Below, in pieces: positions 1-11,472 of a DNA stretch of 64,000 bases. The notes beneath the pieces are model-generated. The model did not search any database. It saw only the letters and a program-made list of their open reading frames with translations, and had not been told where the DNA came from. The translations under genes and the position numbers were made by a program. Positions within the stretch are counted from its first letter, which is position 1. Every line of letters begins with the position of its first letter. Source of the stretch: Aspidapion aeneum (lineage: Eukaryota > Arthropoda > Insecta > Coleoptera > Brentidae); contig OY755039.1 in NCBI GenBank assembly GCA_963576565.1, positions 126,774,640-126,838,639 on the forward strand. Direction: 5' to 3'.

Positions 1-104
1 TTGTAAACAGATACATTTAGTTACTAATTCTATAACAGCATTCTATTTTTAAGGCAAGAGATAATTTTTAGAAAAGATCAAAATACAGGTACATCAAATG
101 ATCT

Positions 105-365
105 GGCTAGAATAGTATTGACCAAATTGTTTTGTAAGAAAAATGTTTTAATTTTTTTGTTAAATATTCTAATAGGTAGTTTCTTTATTTCCTCTGGTAT
201 GCAATTAAAAATCCTTGCACCTAAATAAAAGAACATCCTCTAACTGAGCGACCTCTCAACTCTGGGAATAAAAATTTTAGTTCTATTAGTACTTAGTTGA
301 AAGTCTAGAAAATTGAAATTTTTTATTATTAGTTCTTCTCTATGAGGTGGGTGACAAACGCTCGA
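105..365 (-). pseudogene. LINE-type reverse transcriptase, C-terminal remnant
   Basis: On the minus strand one frame reads through about 80 codons with a single stop. It contains the stretches TNRTKIFIPRVERSL and LGARIFNCIPEEIKKL. This pattern (an IPR block, then a G-x-x-hydrophobic-N-x-hydrophobic-P block, then a basic tail) is typical of the end of reverse transcriptases of CR1/jockey-type non-LTR retrotransposons. No polymerase motif is present here, so this is only the extreme C-terminus of an old copy. The family assignment is inferred from pattern alone. Confidence 0.45.
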
Positions 366-717
366 CTTGCACAGTAGGTATATAAACCAACCCCCCAATT
401 TTTTTATTTTTTGTTTTATATTTTCGAAAACATATTACATAAAAGTGGCATTTTCTATAAATAAATAATCAAATTTTACTTTTTCTTGAAGACAAAAACA
501 CTTGTTTGACTTTGGACAGGTGAGTTCTAAGTTTCTTTAGAAGGGTTAAGTAAGTCCCATCTATAAACTCGAGACCATTCAAGATGGTTACCTCTGACAA
601 GAAACACACATAAAAACATCACAAAAATTCCTATTTTCATAAGATTGTAGAAGCCAAATTTGTTATGGTTGGGTTTGTTTCATATCCCGTATAGAAAACA
701 TTAAATTTAGTTACCTA

Positions 718-1180
718 TTAGCTCACACTACTACTATACTATGTAGTAGTGAGAGCTATGGTGATCTTAATTTTTTCAAGAAAAAAAAATTGGTCTGATT
801 TTAAACATTTTTATATATCTTTGCGTCTTAATGATTTGGAAAATTTTTTGGCGCGCCGTGTGTCTGTCTGTGTGTAAGTATGTCTGTCTGTAACGACCAA
901 CGCGCATAACTCAAAAACCGCTTGCCCAATTTGAATGAAGCTTGGTACCTAGGCTGGGTTTTCAGTCGAGATGGTCCCATTTAAAAATGAACAAAATCCA
1001 CCGAACGCAAGTCAAATAAAAGGGCACAAGGGGAGTAGATTTCAAAAATTAGAGTTTAAGTAAAAATATGGCTTGTGTGGTATCAAATGAAAGGTAATAT
1101 ATTTCGGTTTTTAGTTATATTAGGTGACACACACACTATAACTATAGTACCTAGTGTGAGCTTAGATTGACAGAGTATTT
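718..1180 (+). repeat. Interspersed repeat with palindromic ends, copy A
   Basis: Starts with AGCTCACACTA followed by its own near-inverse, and ends with TAGTACCTAGTGTGAGCT. It contains a GTCTGTCTG run, then text reading 'aacgaccaacgcgcataactc'. The same sequence recurs at 3159-3850 and, inverted, at 43355-43845. No coding capacity is seen. Probably a non-autonomous DNA element; the superfamily is not determined. Confidence 0.7.
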
Positions 1181-2279
1181 TTCTTTGTGGGATTTTTGCT
1201 AGGGTATGCATGATGGTTTACCCATAGTAACATAGCACAATGGATAAAGCTAATGCCTTGTTTTAAAGCTCCATTTTACCATAATCAACTGGCAGAAAAA
1301 AAAAACGAAAATACTAAAATTAACCCTAAAATTCAATTTTTTGTTATGTTACTGTGTAAATCGACCCTCAAAACTGTATTGGTTACAGGTTTCACATCGC
1401 TCCATGCAATGAAGACAATTGCCTTAGGAATAAACCCTTGGGAGTGTGAGTTGTTTTTAGAGTATCAAGCAGTTTTTCAAGCAGAATCCTCTTGCAGCGA
1501 CACTCCTTATAGGAAAACACTCTTTCAGATGCAAATGGATCCTTTACAGAATTTCATTTTGACTGTTTAGTTTCTACTTAGGAGAATGGATTTTTATTTG
1601 GACAAATTGTTATAGGAATATAAATAATATTATACCTAGATATTACTTTGTGCTTTCAAATTAAAATAAAAGACATTTAAACTATGTATATTTGTATTCT
1701 TTATTTAATAGTAGATAATGTAACCATATAAAGAGGTTTGATATAATGTAATTGAAGATCTCTCAATGATCCAGCAAACACTTTGAGAATTTGTATTTTT
1801 TCGCATCCTCACTGTCATACACTATTATATTATATTGCACATGTATGTACATATAACTATTAATTTTCAAATTTATTTATTTTCCTTGAAAGTGTTGAGC
1901 AGAAGAACTTAAAACCTGTATTGCTTACAACAAAGAAAATAAATTTACATAAAACACAACTTTTAAATCTAAAACAAAACTTTATTTGTCTATTAAAACT
2001 TTGTCAGCCACCAAAAGTTGGGTACTCCAAAAGACTCTCTATTTCCATTTTTCAAAACAAAAAAAACACTTATTTGTGTTTATGTTAACTCTACTAAATA
2101 AACTGTAACAAATTTTTAAATCTGATCAAATTTATCAATAACTTAAAAAAAATATATATTTTAAGGTTATGTTTATTACATCCATACCGTTCACAAAGGC
2201 AAGACGTCCGGCGATTTACCCATGACGTCATTCGCTCGGCAAGACGTCTCGCCCGATGTTTTAATCTGAACGTACCCTG
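1181..2279. other. No recognisable gene (mRpL48 upstream side)
   Basis: AT-rich. One 105-codon open frame (1253-1570) has no recognisable domain. The missing 5' exons of mRpL48 could lie in this stretch or outside the window, but no convincing exon was found. Confidence 0.5.
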
Positions 2280-3158
2280 GGAATTTTGTACTAATTATGA
2301 ACTAATTTTGTCCCCCAAAAAAAAAGTTTTGTACCACTCTCCTTCTACCTTTTTTTCGATTTGAAAAAGGGGGTGTAGCTTCCAGTGTAACACCCCCCCA
2401 TAGAACGAAGAGGACTAGACAAAAAATTTCAATGCAGGAATTTTGTACTATTTATGAACTAATTTTGTCCCTGTAAATTTTTTTTTCCAGGTCCCTTTTT
2501 ACCCCTTTTTTTAAAACAAACAAAAGGGGGTGTAGCTTCCAGTGAAAGCTACACCCCACCCATAGAACGAAGAGGACTAGACAAAAAATTTCAATGCAGG
2601 ATTTTTGTACTATTTATGAACTAATTTTGTCCACCTTTAATTTTTTTCTCAGGTCCCTTTTTACTCCTTAAAAAAAAAACAAAAAGGGGGTGTAGCTTCC
2701 ACTGGAACCGAACCGAACCACCCATAGAACGAAGAGGGCTGAACAAAAAATTTAAATGCTGGAATTTTGTACTATTTATCAACTAATTTTGTCCCCCTTC
2801 AATTTTTTCCCAGGTCCCTTTTTACCCCTTTAAAAAAAAAACAAAAGGGGGGTGTAGCTTCCACTTTAAGCTACACCGCACCCATAGAACAAAGAGGGCT
2901 AGACAAAAAATTTAAATGCAGGAATTTTGTACTATTTATGAACTAATTTTGTCCCAAAAAAAAAATTGTACCACTCTCCTTCTACCTTTTTTGTGATTTG
3001 AAAAAGGGGGGTGTAGCTTCCAGTGGAAGTTACACCCCCCCCCCCCCATAGAACTGTAAGGGCTAGACAAAAAATTTTAATGCAGGAATTTTGTACTATT
3101 TATGAACTACTTTTGTCCCCCTTTAATTTTTTTCCCAGGTTCCTTATTACCCTTTTTT
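2280..3158 (+). repeat. Satellite array, about 160-bp unit, forward orientation
   Basis: Successive units share GAATTTTGTACTATTTATGA, an AATTTTGTCCCCCTTT block, a poly-A/T stretch, GGGGTGTAGCTTCCAGTGG and CATAGAACGAAGAGG. The GAATTTTGTA landmark occurs near 2281, 2438, 2600, 2762, 2932 and 3086, so the spacing is 154-170 bp. Within many units the GTGTAGCTTCC block faces its own inverse (GGAAGCTACACC), giving a short hairpin. Confidence 0.8.
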
Positions 3159-3850
3159 AGCTCACACTACACTATAGTAGTGTGAGCTATAGTGATCCTA
3201 ATTTTTTCGAGAAAAAAAAAGTTGCTCCGATTTCAAAAATTTTTATATATCTTTGCGTTTCAGATGATTTTGAAACTTTTTTGTTGCGCCGTCTGTCTGT
3301 CTGTCTGTCTGTCTGTCTGTATGTCTGTCTGTAACGACCAACGCGCATAACTCAAAAACCGCTTGCCCGATTTTAATGAAATTTGGTACCTACGCTGGGT
3401 TTTGGGTCGAGATGGTCCCATTTAAAAATGAACAAAATCCACCGAACACAAGCCAAATAAAAGGGTGGGGGTATATATCAAAAATTAGAGTTTATGTAAA
3501 AATATGGCGTGTGTGATATCAAACGAAAGGTAATTGCGTCTGGAGTTAAATAAAATACATTTTACTTTAAAAAAAGGGTGGGGGTAAATTTAAAAAATTA
3601 GTGTTTATGTGGAAATATGGCGTGTGTTATATCAAACGAAAGGTAATTGAGTCTGGAGTTAAACAAAATACATTTTAGTTCAAAAAAAAAGGTGGGGGTA
3701 GATTTGAAAAATTAAAGTTTAAGTCAAAACATGGCTTGTGTGGTATCAAACGAAAGGTAATTGAGTCTGGAGTTCAATAAAATATATTTCAGTTTTTAGT
3801 TATATATTAACTCACACGTACACTATAATTATAGTACCTAGTGTGAGCTT
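3159..3850 (+). repeat. Interspersed repeat with palindromic ends, copy B
   Basis: Same family as 718-1180, inserted in the satellite. The left end AGCTCACACTA...TAGTGTGAGCT is a near-perfect palindrome. The right end (ACTCACACG...TAGTGTGAGCT) is also an imperfect palindrome. The interior carries three tandem copies, about 113 bp each, beginning AAGGGTGGGGGTA (near 3461, 3576 and 3689). Confidence 0.75.
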
Positions 3851-3879
3851 AGGTGCCCATAGATTGGCAGAGTATTTTT

Positions 3880-4740
3880 TAAACAAAAGGAAAGTGCAGC
3901 TGCCACTGGAAGCTACACCCCACCTATTTTAGCGTTAGACAAAACATTTCAATGCAGGAATTTTGTACTATTTATGAACTAATTTTGTCCCCCTTTAATT
4001 TTTTTCCCAGGTCCCTTTTTACCCTTAAAAAAACAAAAGGGGGTGTAGCTTCCACCCCTCTCCTCCCTACCTATAGAACGAAGAGGGCTAGACAAAAAAT
4101 TTCTTCCTTCCACTGGAAGCTACACCCCCCTTTTTTAAATAAAAAAAAGGTATAAGGAGAGTGGCACAAATTTTTTTTTTGGGACAAAATTAGTTCATAA
4201 ATAGTACAAAATTCATGCATTGAAATTTTTTGTTAGCCCTCTTCGTTCTATGGGTGGGGTGTAGCTTCCTTTTGTTTTTAATAAAAAAGGGTAAAAGGCG
4301 ACCTGGGAAAAAAATTAAAGGGGGACAAAATTAGTTCATAAATAGTACAAAATTCCTGCATTGACATTTTTTGTCTAGCCCTCTTCGTTCTATGGGTGGG
4401 GTGTAGCTTCCAGTGGAAGCTACACTCCCCTTTTGTGTTTTTTTTAAAGGGGTAAAAAGGGACCTGGGAAAAAAATTAAAGGGGGACAAAATTAGTTCAT
4501 AAATAGTACAAAATTCCTGCATTGAAATTTTTTGTCTAGTCCTCTTCGTTGTATGAACACCCCCCTTTTTCAAATCGAAAAAAAAAGGTAGAAGGAGAGT
4601 GGTACAAAAATTTTTTTTGGGGGACAAAATTAGTTCATAATTAGTACAAAATTCCCACAGTGATTTTTTTTGATTATCTTTTATGGGGGGTGTAGCTGCA
4701 TGCATCTATTTTTGGGGGTGTCTAAAGTTCCAACAATACG
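3880..4740 (-). repeat. Satellite array, second block, partly inverted
   Basis: Continuation of the 2280-3158 satellite. About 3890-4110 is still in the forward orientation. From about 4140 the landmark appears as its inverse (TAGTTCATAAATAGTACAAA near 4190, 4330, 4490 and 4630), so the array turns around. The junction at 4100-4140 is a large imperfect palindrome. Confidence 0.75.
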
Positions 4741-4957
4741 GCTCTTTATTACTAGGACAAGTAAGCCAAAAGTTAAAGAGCCGAAAATGCGGTTTTTTTG
4801 GTTTTTAAATGGTAATGTCAACTCATGAAGTACACACTCTTTTTATTTTGGTTTGTATGTGAAATCCAATCTCTAGCTGTTCTGGAATCTCTGCATATAG
4901 GGGCTAGAATAATTAAAAATCCTCCTGTTTGAAGTTTGACCCTAGGAAATTTTGTAG

Positions 4958-5218
4958 GCTCTAAGACCCAAAGTTCCACTGTATGACACTTTAAATATCC
5001 AAATGCGAGGCTATGACTACCCGGTATTAGAAAGCTACCAGAAATATCTGCACAACCTAATAAAAAACATGGATATCAATGTGGAGGATACATGGCCCAT
5101 GCCTCCACAAACCATGCAAGTTTCAACTTACAAACCCAAAAGTGAGATTGTCAATGCCGTTTATACACTAAAGACATATGAAAGGACCATACAGATAACA
5201 GATATACCTACTATTCAA
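4958..5218 (+). CDS. mRpL48: Mitochondrial ribosomal protein L48, penultimate exon
   Basis: Encodes 87 residues, in phase 0 at both ends, of a mitochondrial large-subunit ribosomal protein with the uS10-like fold. It is expected to act in the mitoribosome. The reading begins ALRPKVPLYDTLNIQMRGYD and includes LESYQKYLHNLIKNMDI, VEDTWPMPPQT and YERTIQITDIPTIQ. The order LNI-x-x-x-GYD, then HxL, then VE(D/E)-x-x-x-MP, then a (Y/H)ERxxQI strand matches animal MRPL48. The exon is bounded by a TTTGTAG acceptor (AG at 4956-4957) and a GTAAGT donor at 5219. The first in-frame ATG is at 5003, but codons upstream of it match the family, so it is not the start. The N-terminal targeting region is not recognised in this window. 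Confidence 0.85.
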
Positions 5219-6825
5219 GTAAGTAACAACTTTGACATAAAACGCGAATGCTCAGTGTGCATTAGTGTAAAACTTTTTGTTTGTTACAGTTAGTGTTAGT
5301 GCACAAAACCTATTAAATATCCAAAACCTGCAGTTTTTTATTTTTTTAAATAATTGTGAAACTTTCATACAGGTTTATTCAAATAAAGCACTTTTGAAGG
5401 GTTTAATGTAGTTACAGGGGCTCTATTCTGGGTCTTGAACGATATGACAATCCACACACCAACTCTGAGCGGTTGCGTGTTATGCGCAATTACTTGTCTC
5501 GACCAATGGCATAGTCGCCCGCTCTTTAAAGTTAGTGTATCGTCGGCGATCTGAGTAAATTTTTTTTAATATTGCTATTTTATGCAGATAGCACTTGAAA
5601 TTAATTGCCCACATGGTTGTTTACTTTATAAAAGAAAAACAATATCTGCTATCAACTCTACCAGTTGCTGGGTGCGACAATATTTGCTATTTATATTTCC
5701 TCCTGTAAAAAAATCTGACTTGCACTTAGCAGGTATTGTCACATCGCCGACGATATATTACGCGTTTGAAGTGAAATCTGTTCTCCTGCCCCGTAACGAC
5801 TGAACGTTTGTCCGTCGGATCGTAGGAGAAGCTTGCTCGGAACTAATTTAAAGCTTGCCATTGGCCAAAGCATATGATATGTGATTAGCTATAAGGTGTT
5901 TTTGAAAGTTTGCATTTCAGTAGAGAATCTATACCTAACTTTTTGAAAGTTTTGTGTTAACTGAATTCCATCTGTCACCTTTAGTTTTTAAGGCAGATGC
6001 TCCATAAAGTTGATATTTTTTAAATAGAAAGACCCTCTTTTTATTTTGTTTTCCTTATAAAAAAACTAACAGAAAAATCCACTGACATGCAAATTTTTAT
6101 AAATAAAAAAGTCCTGTAGGATATTGCAAAATTCGATAACATTATTTTAATGTTAAATCCTTGAGTGATTTCAAGACATTAAGTTTATATAAACATATGT
6201 AGGGCTACAAACGCTTAGTTTTCGAAATACAGGGTTTTAAAATTTAATTTTTTTATAGCTCTTGCAGTTTTGAGATATTTAGCTTAAATTTGTAATGCAT
6301 ATTTACTTAAAGGCACTACAATAGTAGGCTTGGATGAGTTTTAATTAATTTGTTTATTTTGATATACTCGCCATACCATACTTGAGCATTATTTATTGTT
6401 TATAGCACCCTCTGGTGCAACCGATTTTCTCTAAAACGGATCAAGTTGCACAAAACTAAAATGTTTGCAAATGAAACAGGGATTTTATTTCCTGTGTTAA
6501 TAGCACCAAATCATCTAAACATTAAGTTTTTTACACGGGGTTCTTTTGGAATGTGAAAACACCGAACGGCCATAGTGATTAGTTGTCCATATTCGGATTT
6601 CGAAATTGGTAACAAGGGTTTTTTGGGATTCCAAATCCGAATATTTTTTAACTTTACCACTCTGACATTGTAACGTAAGTTGTATGTAGGAATATGTGGT
6701 AAAGACCTTTTATTTAGGAATACCCTGTATAAAATATGCCGAGTACAAATCATTTTATTTCATTATCAAGAGAAGCACACGCTTTCCTACAAAAAATGCA
6801 ATTGTATGCTGTTGATGCTTTTTAG
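5219..6825 (+). other. mRpL48 intron
   Basis: A 1.6-kb AT-rich intron from GTAAGT to TTTTTAG. No coding or clearly classifiable repeat was recognised, only short low-complexity stretches. Confidence 0.8.
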
Positions 6826-6993
6826 CTTCCCATTCTTCTTAGAGCAGTAGAAGCTACCACGCCTGCTGGAGTATCAATTGAAGTAGTCCCCCATGAGGAG
6901 TACCATGAAAACAACAGGTATATTCCCGATAGTGACTTAACCCAACTGAAACAAGAACTGGAAGACCTGGGAGGTCCTTTGAAAAAGAAGTAG
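6826..6993 (+). CDS. mRpL48: Mitochondrial ribosomal protein L48, last exon
   Basis: Continues the frame of the exon ending at 5218 (phase 0) for 55 codons and a TAG stop at 6991-6993. It begins LPILLRAVEATTPAGVSIEV and ends with a lysine tail. This corresponds to the C-terminal helix-strand of MRPL48, where vertebrate proteins also have an SxxPEGV(R/S)L(S/T)V-like segment followed by an acidic-basic tail. The acceptor is TTTTTAG with AG at 6824-6825. The gene is convergent with the phosphatase gene whose stop lies at 15964, with about 9 kb of repeats between them. Confidence 0.85.
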   Translation, partial: LPILLRAVEATTPAGVSIEVVPHEEYHENNRYIPDSDLTQLKQELEDLGGPLKKK

Positions 6994-7684
6994 ACAGAGT
7001 AAGCAACAATGATTACTGTGATAATAGTGTATTTTCTTTTTTTTTGTTTGCTGTGCAGATAATGTACAAAATATTGTACCGCGTTTTAATTGCAGCTAGT
7101 GAGCACGACCGAACGAATTAGCTTCCTTGTGGTTTGCAAATGCAGTATAGTAGGGGAGGCCGTGAATATTATTTGGAACTTATTTTCTTAGTCGGTATAT
7201 TTATCTTAATAAGTAATGATAATAATCAACAATTTTTCCTTCTTATGATAATTTTCCGATCAGTTTAAAACGTCAGTAAATGATTTAAGTCGACTTATTT
7301 TCGTAGTCCTAAATCTTTTACACTAAGAAGAAGAGATCATGAACATTATAAGAAAAGTACTCTGGCTCATCTCAAGTGGTGGCAAATATCTCTGACTAAA
7401 CATTTGCGGATCCAAAAAGGGTGGGTGTTTTGTGCCTTTTCTTTTTCGTGAAACTGATGTTATAATATAACTATAACTAAAAATAACTCTGGCCGATTTA
7501 AAAAGTTGGAAAATACACTTACTGGTGTCTTTAAAATTGGAAAATCAGTAACTTATTTTCTTAGTTTTGATATTTTTTTGGAGAAAATTACTCTGGCTCA
7601 TCAGAAAAGCTCTAAGCGTTAAAAACACCCTGCAGGCGAGGTAGTCAAATGACAGTGGAGAAAAGTAGCACGTGCGTATTTAGG

Positions 7685-7885
7685 TAACGGTCACTTCCAG
7701 TTCAGTGTCACTCACTTCCGGTTCAGTTTCACTCACTTCCGGTCACTTAAGTCATGTCCGGTTACGTACGGTCCCTCACTTCTAGTCAGCTTTAGACCAT
7801 GTCTAGCTCACTTTCAGCAATTTCCGGTTTAGTTTTAGTAACTTCCGGTGACTTGTAGCCATTTCCAGAAACTTCCGGTATAGCG
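7685..7885 (+). repeat. ACTTCCGGT short-repeat array, block 1
   Basis: Irregular tandem repetition of (T)CACTTCCGGTTCAGTTT-like units of about 17-20 bp with many variants. It lies inside the TIR element at 7148-9903. Confidence 0.75.
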
Positions 7886-8570
7886 TTAGACAGGCTTACC
7901 TTGTGTACGGTATTAAGTCCCGGCGCTAACTGGTTCCATCCAAGGCGGTCACTGGTGGCGTATTAACTCTGACGTCCTTACCTAGTTTTTACGCACTATT
8001 TAGTCTCTATGGTACATCCCCCTTTTTTTTAAATGATTGTGTGATTCCCTATTGTTTTCTACACTAATACACTATAATTTTGATTGTGAGTTTATTGCAC
8101 TTAAACGAAGTAGTTATTTTTAGAGTACGATATTACCATAAAAACCTTAGATCATGCCCACGCCAAAGCGCTGGGGGCGTCTTACGATACGACCCAACTT
8201 TGTGACAGTCTCTCGCTGCTGTTCTCCTAACCCATCTGTTGGAGTTCTGATCCTGGGTCTAGTTTCCTCTCTAAGAAAAGAGAGACTTCTCCGTAGGGGT
8301 GTCAGTGCTCGTGGCTGTTCTTCAACTTTTTCTTCAAAAAAATCAAGGTCAAGGTCGACATATCCTTGGTTTTGATAATTATTCGGAAGGATTAAATGCG
8401 ACCTGTTTCTCCTGTAACTTTGCCTATTGCCTCCTTGAATTATGTAAGACCTTGGCTCAGGGCCTATTTTTCTATTTTTATAACTTTACCAAATTTTTTC
8501 TGATTTGTTATTCATACTGTGTCATTTATATTTAAAGTTTGACTTTCTTGCGCCCTGTGCCGTTTATTGT
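7886..8570. other. Unclassified segment between the two ACTTCCGGT blocks
   Basis: More balanced in composition than its surroundings. It includes a short open frame at 8154-8375 with no recognisable domain and a CTCTCTAAGAAAAGAGAG hairpin near 8260. It interrupts the array and may be a separate insertion; no duplication at its borders was found. Confidence 0.4.
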
Positions 8571-8830
8571 CATCCGGTTCACTTTTAGTAACTTCCCTTT
8601 TACTTCAGGTGAACTTTAATTAACTTCCGGTTAGTTTTCGGTCACTTCCTGTTCTCCTAAAGTTACTTCCGGTAAAGTTTTATTCACTTCCGTTCATTTT
8701 TGTAAATTTTGGTCACTTCCGATTGTCTTCCTGTCACTTCCCATTCAGTGCCACTCATTTCCGGTTCAGTTTCACTTACTCCCTTAAGGGCACTTACGGT
8801 GACTTTTAAGACACTTTCGTCCACTTTTGC
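8571..8830 (+). repeat. ACTTCCGGT short-repeat array, block 2
   Basis: Same motif family as 7685-7885, for example TCCGGTTCACTTTTAGTAAC, GGTCACTTCC and CACTCATTTCCGGTTCAG. It continues the array after the interruption. Confidence 0.7.
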
Positions 8831-9734
8831 AAAAGCTATAAGCAAAAACAAAGTTCGCGGGAACTTTTAGTCTTAAAATAAGCTAAATAATCACTTCTCA
8901 TTTGTAGGTGGGTCTAAGAAACATTCACATAAATCGAATGTGTCCAATTGACCAGCATCAGGTAAATCTGGAAAGGCTTTGGGTCTCTTAAATAACAGCC
9001 AGATTGTATTTAAGGTTTTGTAATAATACCACCTATCATCTAATAAACTTTCAGAACTAAGAAAATAAGGGCACTATTTTTTCACTTGTCAAAAATACTT
9101 GCCATTCTTAGAGATTAGCCAGAATATTTTTTTAAGTTAACTTAAGTATACCCTTTACTAGTATAACTAGTTTTATTACTAAGAAAATAAGTTCGTCGTA
9201 TTCATATCTTATTTTGCATTTTGCGCCTAAACCCATCGGAAAAACCCCCCTTCATATAACAAAATTTGCTTAGAATTGATCAATAAACAATTATCTCGAT
9301 AAAACTGTTTGGTTTTTACTTTCTCCAACGTCGATCACGAGGATACGAATGATCCCCGTTTTAACAAGTTCCCAACGAAAGCCTCAAACCATCAGTATAA
9401 TTCAATGCCGGTAGGGGTATTTTCCCTCGGAGTAGTTGTTTCTGGTGGTTTCACACAAATTATCTCGATGTTTGTTGACTAAGAAAATAAGTACCCAAAC
9501 TGCATTTTCAAAGCACAAGAAAGCGAATTCGTTCGCTTGTGTTCGCTTTAACGCAAAACTGCAGTTTGAGTAATCTAACATAGTAGAGGAGGCCTAATAT
9601 ATCATAGGAAATATCTCTGACAAAATTGTCAAAACATTAAATATTGCAGTTTTTGACAGAGATATTTTCCAAATTTAGTCAAAGTCATACTATTTTTTAT
9701 ACTCAGCTTAAGTATAGCTTTCACTAATATATGC

Positions 9735-10335
9735 ATTATTGGGAAAAAACTTCCTCGAATTCATAACTTTTTTTGCATTTTGCGACTAAACCCATCGGAA
9801 AATAGGAAGGTTTATATTTTTTAGAATCGCTTACTGAACAATTCTATTAATCTTTGCTTACAAAAAAAATAAGTTCCAAAAAATTTCATGGCCTCCCCTA
9901 CTAGCAGCTATGTAGTTAGCCCTGGAGTTTAGCAATATCGTCGTGACGTTTGTCCGGGGGTGCGCGTGTATATCTGTCCGTAACACGATAACTCCCAAAC
10001 CGCTGAACGGATATTTTCTTTTCAATTTTTTTTGCTTTTAAGTTTAAGAAATTATTATTCAATAAAACAAAATTTTCAAAGAAAAAGAACATCAATTTAT
10101 ATTTTTTGCACATGTAAAAATATAGAAACAATTTTTGACTTAGCAAAACATAACATTTGCTTTTTTTTAATAAAAAAAGTACCGACTAGGAATGTAAAAA
10201 TAACAAGAATCAAATAATAAATAAAAACTATAAGCAACGTGAGGTACCGAGTAATTTTTTATAATGTTAGCTCGCATTTACTTTTCTTATTTATCGAAAT
10301 AAGATAAATCAAAAACTAGAATAAACTTATACTAC
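9735..10335 (+). repeat. Duplicated block, copy 1
   Basis: About 600 bp containing the element end (CTACTAGCAGCTATGTAG) and a 400-bp tract that starts AGCAATATCGTCGTGACG and ends AAAAACTAGAATAAACTT. Nearly the same text recurs at 10345-10988. Confidence 0.8.
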
Positions 10336-10344
10336 TATATACAT

Positions 10345-10988
10345 TATATGCATTATTGGGAAAAAAGTTCCTCGAATTCATAACTTTTTTTGCATTTTGC
10401 GACCCCTACTAGTAGCTATGTAGTTAGCCCTGGATCCATTTGACTGTCAAAATGTATTAAGGGCCTCTAGTTGTCACCATATCTCTCTCAGTTCAATTTT
10501 TACCTTTCTAGCCCGCGCAACAAGTGCTGGAGAAGGTAAACTTTTTTTGAGATAACGCCGAAAATGTGTTATTTGGGTGTATTTTGACTTAGTTTAGCAA
10601 TATCGTCGTGACGTTTGTCCGGGTGTGCGCGTGTATATCTGTCCGTAACACTATAACTCCCAAACCGCTGAACGGATATTTTCTTTTCAATTTATTTTGC
10701 TTTTAAGTTTAAGAAATTACTATTCAATAAAACAAAATTTTCAAAGAAAAAGAACATCAATTTATATTTTTTGCACATGTAAAAATATAAACAATTTTTG
10801 ACTTAGCAAAACATAACATTTGCTTTTTTTAATAAAAAAGTACCGACTAGGAATGTAAAAATAACAAGAATCAAATAATAAATAAAAACTATAAGCAACG
10901 TGAGGTACCGAGTAATTTTTTATAATGTTAGCTCACATTTACTTTTATTATTTATCGAAATAAGATAAATCAAAAACTAGAATAAACT
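10345..10988 (+). repeat. Duplicated block, copy 2
   Basis: Near-identical second copy. The 400-bp tract recurs from about 10591 with only a few substitutions and small homopolymer differences. The element-end portion is shortened (GACCCCTACTAGTAGC) and about 150 bp of other sequence lies between the two parts. Confidence 0.8.
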
Positions 10989-11385
10989 TGGAAAATTGTC
11001 AACTAAACATTTTTATGTAGCTATACTATGTGTTACATTTTCTTTCTGATAAAAGATAAAGGTTTTGAGGTTTTCATAATATAAAAAGAGATTTTTCAAA
11101 AATACAGTGGTGACTCGATAATCCGTACACGCGATAAGCCGGATGCTTCGATAGTCCGGATAGCCTCAGAAGTCCATGGAGGTATTCGGTAATCCGGATT
11201 TTACTTGATTCAATTATCCGGACTCACGTTTTTTTTAAATTATAATATTAATTAACATAATATTGCAGGTTTTAACTTGTGTTTTGGTTGGTTTGATGCA
11301 GCGTGTGGGGCCAAAGGCCTCATTCAGCAGTTGTCATCTAGCTTTTCGGGCGAGGGCAAGTTCATAGGTCACGGTCATGTCGAGA

Positions 11386-11472
11386 ATGGCTCCAATCAAA
11401 TGGAATCATAAAACTTTGACCATAAAAGAGAAGTTGAAGCTTATTGATGCAAGTGACTCAAAAGAAGGTTGA
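11386..11472 (+). pseudogene. pogo-type transposase, N-terminal remnant
   Basis: ATG at 11386, then 28 codons containing KTLTIKEKLKLIDASDS, then TGA at 11470. This matches the first helix of the CENP-B-type helix-turn-helix that opens pogo/jerky transposases (KTLTIxEKLxII). The reading is cut off where LINE sequence begins near 11469, so it is a broken gene. Confidence 0.6.

Larger units (their letters stand above)
7148..9903. mobile_element. TIR DNA element (ends TAGTAGGGGAGGCC), non-coding
   Basis: The left end reads AGTAGGGGAGGCCGTGAA followed by GGAACTTATTTTCTTAG. The right end is its inverse (AAGTTCC...CATGGCCTCCCCTACTA). The TIR is roughly 45 bp and imperfect. The interior repeats its own subterminal text (for example CTAAGAAAATAAG near 9178 and 9478, and TAGAGGAGGCC near 9582) and contains two ACTTCCGGT arrays. 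No transposase is visible, so it is a non-autonomous element of unknown superfamily. Confidence 0.6.

Noticed and set aside
1253..1570. 105-codon open frame
   Set aside because: No recognisable domain and low-complexity surroundings. It is not a convincing N-terminal exon of mRpL48.
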